Assembly (NCBI GenBank): GCA_903944895.1
Contig: CAJATL010000360.1
Coordinates: forward strand, 1 to 35,655
Direction of reading: 5' to 3'
DNA: 35,655 nt
Origin: an uncultured Bacteroidota bacterium
GTDB lineage: Bacteria > Bacteroidota > Bacteroidia > Bacteroidales > 4484-276
Position numbers and translations under genes: made by a program. Every line of letters starts with the position of its first letter. Position 1 is the stretch's first letter. The notes beneath the pieces were generated by a model that saw only the letters and a list, made by a program, of their open reading frames with translations, did no database searches and was not told the origin of the DNA. Of the stretch, positions 33,386 to 35,655 are shown one piece after another.

Positions 33386-34432
33386 TCATTTTTTCATTAC
33401 TTTTTGTGTTAATTTAATCATTGTTTTGAAAGAAATGTCAGGATGTGCAACCTGATTTACTGTCCCGACAACATATATATTTTCTTTAGGACTATAGTAA
33501 GCTAAAGCACCTGATAGTCCTGAGTGTCCGATGAAATATGGCACGGCACCAGTCGGATTAAAAATCCAGGGAAGTTTAAAAAGGTGTATGCCAGTTCCGG
33601 AACGCATCGGAAAAAATATCCTGTTCCATTCTTTCAATTCGTTAATGTAATTGGATGGGAATAACTTGCCGGTAAAAAATGCTTCAGTAAATATGAGCAT
33701 ATCGGCTGATATTGAAACGATTCCGCCATCAGGGCCAAATGATGTCATTGCTTTGGGAACGTTGAGTTCGGTGGCTTTGTAATAAAGGGTTTTGGGTGTG
33801 TTATCGTTATGGTCCTGATAAAGGTATGTTTTTGATAAACCCAAGGGTCGAATGATTAAATCATTGCAGTTTTCTGAATAAGGTTTATTTGTAATAGTTT
33901 CAATAACCCTCCCAAGCAACTGAAAATTAGCATCCGAATAATTTGCTTTGTTCTTTGTGCCCGGGATAAAAAGCGGTTTCATCGCTTTAGTCCTTTCGAT
34001 AGCTTGTTCAAAAGTCCAAAATTGATCATTGCCGTCTTTAATATCATCTTCCAGGCTTTTTCCGTTTATTCCTTTTCCTTGAAAATAATCCGGAAGTCCG
34101 GAAGTATGGGCAAGCAGGTGTTTGATTGTTAATTCGTCCGAAAAGTCTTTCCCCTTGTAAACGTGCAAACCATTCAAAATGGATTTTTCTAAATATTTAT
34201 TGATTTTGTCATCAAGATTTAATTTCCCCTCTGACTTTAAGCGTAAAATAAAAGAAGTAGTAAATAACTTTGTTGTGCTGGCAATAAAGTAAGGTTGGTC
34301 TTTGGACAAATTTCCGGAAGCACCAAGCCAAATTAGGCTGTCCTTTTTTATGGCAAATGAAGTCCCGAATACTTTCTTTCCGTCAACTGTTTTGTCTAAG
34401 ACAGTTTGCAGATATTTCTCTTTTTCAGTCAT
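33386..34432 (-). CDS. Beta-lactamase-fold serine hydrolase (class C/PBP4*-like), no signal peptide
   Basis: A 348-residue serine hydrolase of the beta-lactamase class C superfamily. Motifs: STTK at S52-K55 (nucleophile and general base), YSDAN with Y165 in the position of YxN, and HSG at H303 in place of KTG. LLAHTSGLPDYF (106-117) is a typical flanking signature. The family includes esterases, D-aminopeptidases and penicillin-binding-like enzymes; real beta-lactamase activity is not implied. The N-terminus (MTEKEKYLQTVLDK) has no signal peptide, so it may be cytoplasmic or have lost its leader. It stands alone, with 157 bp and 179 bp of noncoding DNA on its two sides. Confidence 0.88.
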   Translation of the reverse strand: MTEKEKYLQTVLDKTVDGKKVFGTSFAIKKDSLIWLGASGNLSKDQPYFIASTTKLFTTSFILRLKSEGKLNLDDKINKYLEKSILNGLHVYKGKDFSDELTIKHLLAHTSGLPDYFQGKGINGKSLEDDIKDGNDQFWTFEQAIERTKAMKPLFIPGTKNKANYSDANFQLLGRVIETITNKPYSENCNDLIIRPLGLSKTYLYQDHNDNTPKTLYYKATELNVPKAMTSFGPDGGIVSISADMLIFTEAFFTGKLFPSNYINELKEWNRIFFPMRSGTGIHLFKLPWIFNPTGAVPYFIGHSGLSGALAYYSPKENIYVVGTVNQVAHPDISFKTMIKLTQKVMKK

Positions 34433-34480
34433 AATCTTGTTTGTATTAATCTGTCCGAATTTTTCCTAGCATTAATGGTA

Positions 34481-34514
34481 ACGTAGGAAGCTAAACGCAG
34501 GGTCGGATTGCGGG
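34481..34514. repeat. 34-bp repeat, copy A
   Basis: The plus strand core is GGAAGCTAAACGCAGGG followed by TCGGATTGCGGG. It matches copy B at 35198-35231 at 30 of 34 positions by my count, in the same orientation. It lies between the lipoprotein gene and the serine hydrolase gene. Confidence 0.75.
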
Positions 34515-34611
34515 TTGCTTTACTGTCGAATCCTATGCCGTTGTTGCGGGCTGCGAACATTGTTGTCTGCACCGAAACCCCAATTGACATATAGTTTTTG
34601 TCTGGCGTAAT

Positions 34612-35169
34612 TCATTCATCTACTGATTCATCCTCTACTTTTAAGATTTCAAATTTACCTTTTTCTGTCATTGAATAGAGAACTGACATTTGATAATCGG
34701 TGTCAGGTTGGGCAAATGTTGCCCTAAAAACCAGTTGCCCGTTTTCAATCTTTGAAAACTCATTTCTCCACATGTGACAAATTTTGATAAAGTCAGTCGG
34801 CAAACTGTCTTTAAAATTCTCTTTTGTGATGTGCAGCTTAAACACCTTGTCGTTGTTGGATGTGATTATGAAATCAGTCGCAAAATTGTGAGCCACACTA
34901 AACTCAATAAGGTTTTCATTTTTACTTCTATCGTCTGAAAATGTCTCGTTGAAAACGGCACTGTCATTCAAACAATAGGTCGTCATTTGATAAGCAGTCT
35001 GATTTATTGTCGTGTCGAATTTGTAGGAACTAAAATCAGGTTCCAAAAATATTTTGACCGTGTCGGACTTAGGTCGATTGTCACCAAAAGCATTTTTTTC
35101 CGGTGATTTACCCTGTCCATTACAAGAAATCACTACTAAAATCAAGATTGTTAATGCTGAAATTCTCAT
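34612..35169 (-). CDS. Small predicted lipoprotein of unknown function
   Basis: A 185-residue product. The N-terminus (MRISALTILILVVISC) is a lipoprotein signal with C16 as the predicted lipidated residue, giving a mature protein starting CNGQGKSPEK. The rest is polar with alternating strand-like stretches (VKIFLEPDFSSYKFD, then VLYSMTEKGKFEILKVEDE), suggesting a beta-rich periplasmic or outer-membrane domain. I do not recognise the family. The gene is flanked on both sides by copies of a 34-bp repeat and lies among unrelated accessory genes, so it may be mobile. Confidence 0.7.
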   Translation of the reverse strand: MRISALTILILVVISCNGQGKSPEKNAFGDNRPKSDTVKIFLEPDFSSYKFDTTINQTAYQMTTYCLNDSAVFNETFSDDRSKNENLIEFSVAHNFATDFIITSNNDKVFKLHITKENFKDSLPTDFIKICHMWRNEFSKIENGQLVFRATFAQPDTDYQMSVLYSMTEKGKFEILKVEDESVDE

Positions 35170-35197
35170 GTTTGCAGTCTTTTAATTATGCCACATT

Positions 35198-35231
35198 ACG
35201 AAGGAAGCTACACGCAGAGGCGGATTGCGGG
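35198..35231. repeat. 34-bp repeat, copy B
   Basis: Matches copy A at 34481-34514 with four mismatches, same orientation. It starts 29 bp upstream of the lipoprotein start codon. The two copies bracket that gene at a distance of 717 bp. Confidence 0.75.
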
Positions 35232-35253
35232 CGATTTCCAGTCAAGCTCAAAA

Positions 35254-35271
35254 CCCCGACAGCTATCGGGG
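35254..35271. repeat. 18-bp near-perfect palindrome
   Basis: CCCCGACAGCTATCGGGG is palindromic except for one pair. It sits in the 171-bp gap between the lipoprotein gene and the CorC/HlyC fragment and may be a hairpin or dispersed repeat. Confidence 0.6.
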
Positions 35272-35340
35272 GAAGCTGGCTACAATCCTTGATTAACCTA
35301 CTATCCCGGCATTTTTTTGTCCACATGTTGTTTATTACTT

Positions 35341-35556
35341 TCATTTTATCTTAGCAATCAATACTTTATCAATTTTAACACCGTCAATATCAACGATTTC
35401 GAAATTATAATCCAAATATGCAAATTTATCTCCGGTTTGAGGAACCCTATTAATTTGATTAAAAACAAAACCTGCAACAGTTGAATAGTTTATGTTATCA
35501 AAATCAACGGTAAAACGGCTCACGTTAATTTTGTGGGGATTAAGCGAAAAGTTTGT
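35341..35556 (-). pseudogene. C-terminal stub of a CorC/HlyC-type transporter gene, cut by an IS element
   Basis: The minus-strand frame reads RFTVDFDNINYSTVAGF, then INRVPQTGDKF, then FEIVDIDGVKIDKVLI and stops at 35341. This is the C-terminal transporter-associated (CorC_HlyC) domain of hemolysin-family CBS/CNNM-like membrane proteins, normally more than 400 residues long. The expected CBS and membrane domains are missing: upstream the frame passes into DNA that codes for a transposase tail on the same strand and meets a stop at 35557-35559. The host-IS junction lies somewhere between about 35517 and 35540. A GTG at 35521-35523 could start a fragment of 60 residues, but it is unlikely to be functional. 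Confidence 0.8.
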
Positions 35557-35655
35557 TTAATCTAAAGAGGAAAAAAGGGGTATCAGTAACGCCTCTCAAA
35601 TTAGCTCTGAAGAGTTTGATTTTAGAGTTAAAAGATTCAGCATTTGCATTAGTGT
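35540..35655 (-). mobile_element. C-terminal end of an ISL3/ISAon1-like transposase (runs off the right edge)
   Basis: The minus strand encodes 37 residues in one frame before a TAA at 35542-35540: NANAESFNSKIKLFRANLRG, then VTDTPFFLFRLNKLFA. The ESFN-K-K-FR...RG...FF-RL pattern is the end of the DDE domain in ISL3-type (ISAon1-like) transposases common in Bacteroidota. The catalytic glutamate should be the E in the AESFN motif. Only one end of the element is in the window, so copy number, inverted repeats and intactness are unknown. Confidence 0.8.

Noticed and set aside
33386-34432. Antibiotic-resistance beta-lactamase
   Set aside because: The KTG position is HSG, the YxN motif is YSD, and there is no signal peptide; general serine hydrolase is the safer call.
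34433-35340. Integron attC sites around the small accessory genes
   Set aside because: The gaps have GC-rich, inverted segments, but I could not find the paired GTTRRRY/RYYYAAC core sites, and no integrase is visible.
1-35655. tRNA, rRNA or riboswitch
   Set aside because: I saw no cloverleaf-like segment, rRNA-like stretch or riboswitch core in the intergenic regions.

Overview
The window comes from a member of the Bacteroidota, most likely of the Bacteroidales type. The evidence is two secreted proteins with C-terminal type IX secretion (T9SS) sorting domains, several TAnnTTTG-type -7 promoter boxes, few Shine-Dalgarno sequences, a glycine-lipid-type acyltransferase pair, a Bacteroidota-style division/cell-wall (dcw) cluster without murF between murE and mraY, and the tail of an ISL3/ISAon1-like transposase. 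I cannot fix the genus from sequence alone.

Positions 1-14286 (minus strand) hold the dcw cluster in the order mraZ, rsmH, ftsL-like, ftsI (PASTA-containing PBP), murE, mraY, murD, ftsW, murG, murC, ftsQ, ftsA and the first 127 codons of ftsZ, which runs off the left edge. Genes are tightly packed, several overlapping by 14-25 nt. The cluster makes UDP-MurNAc-peptide and lipid I/II, flips or polymerises it at the septum, and assembles the FtsZ/FtsA/FtsQ/FtsL ring. MurE carries the DNPR signature of the meso-diaminopimelate enzymes. Two 10-bp-spaced TGGG repeats upstream of mraZ look like MraZ operators.

Positions 14585-17106 (plus strand) hold an O-acyltransferase and a GNAT/hemolysin-type N-acyltransferase that together resemble the GlsA/GlsB pair for glycine lipids, followed by the ribosome-assembly GTPase ysxC/engB. 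Positions 17135-19039 (minus) hold a biotin carrier protein and a carboxyltransferase beta subunit of an acyl-CoA carboxylase.

Positions 19446-24652 (plus) hold two related T9SS cargo proteins with thioredoxin-like N-terminal domains (CGPC and CPYC motifs) and an HtrA-like protease lacking a signal peptide. Positions 24936-29034 hold two alpha-galactosidase-type enzymes of different families (GH36-like and GH27) meeting tail to tail, plus a DUF4395 membrane protein. Then come a 72-bp hairpin repeat in two copies, and a secreted oligopeptidase-B-like S9 peptidase (minus, 30019-32148).

The right end (32360-35655, all minus) is an accessory segment: a Cys-rich DUF3795 protein, a VOC-fold protein, a beta-lactamase-fold serine hydrolase, a small lipoprotein, then the C-terminal stub of a CorC/HlyC-type transporter gene cut by an IS element whose transposase tail fills the edge. 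A 34-bp sequence occurs on both sides of the lipoprotein gene. I see no CRISPR array, tRNA, rRNA or SusC/SusD pair. I did not find a clearly new multi-gene system. The best leads are the paired surface thioredoxin-like proteins, the putative glycine-lipid pair, the repeat families and the cassette-like right end.
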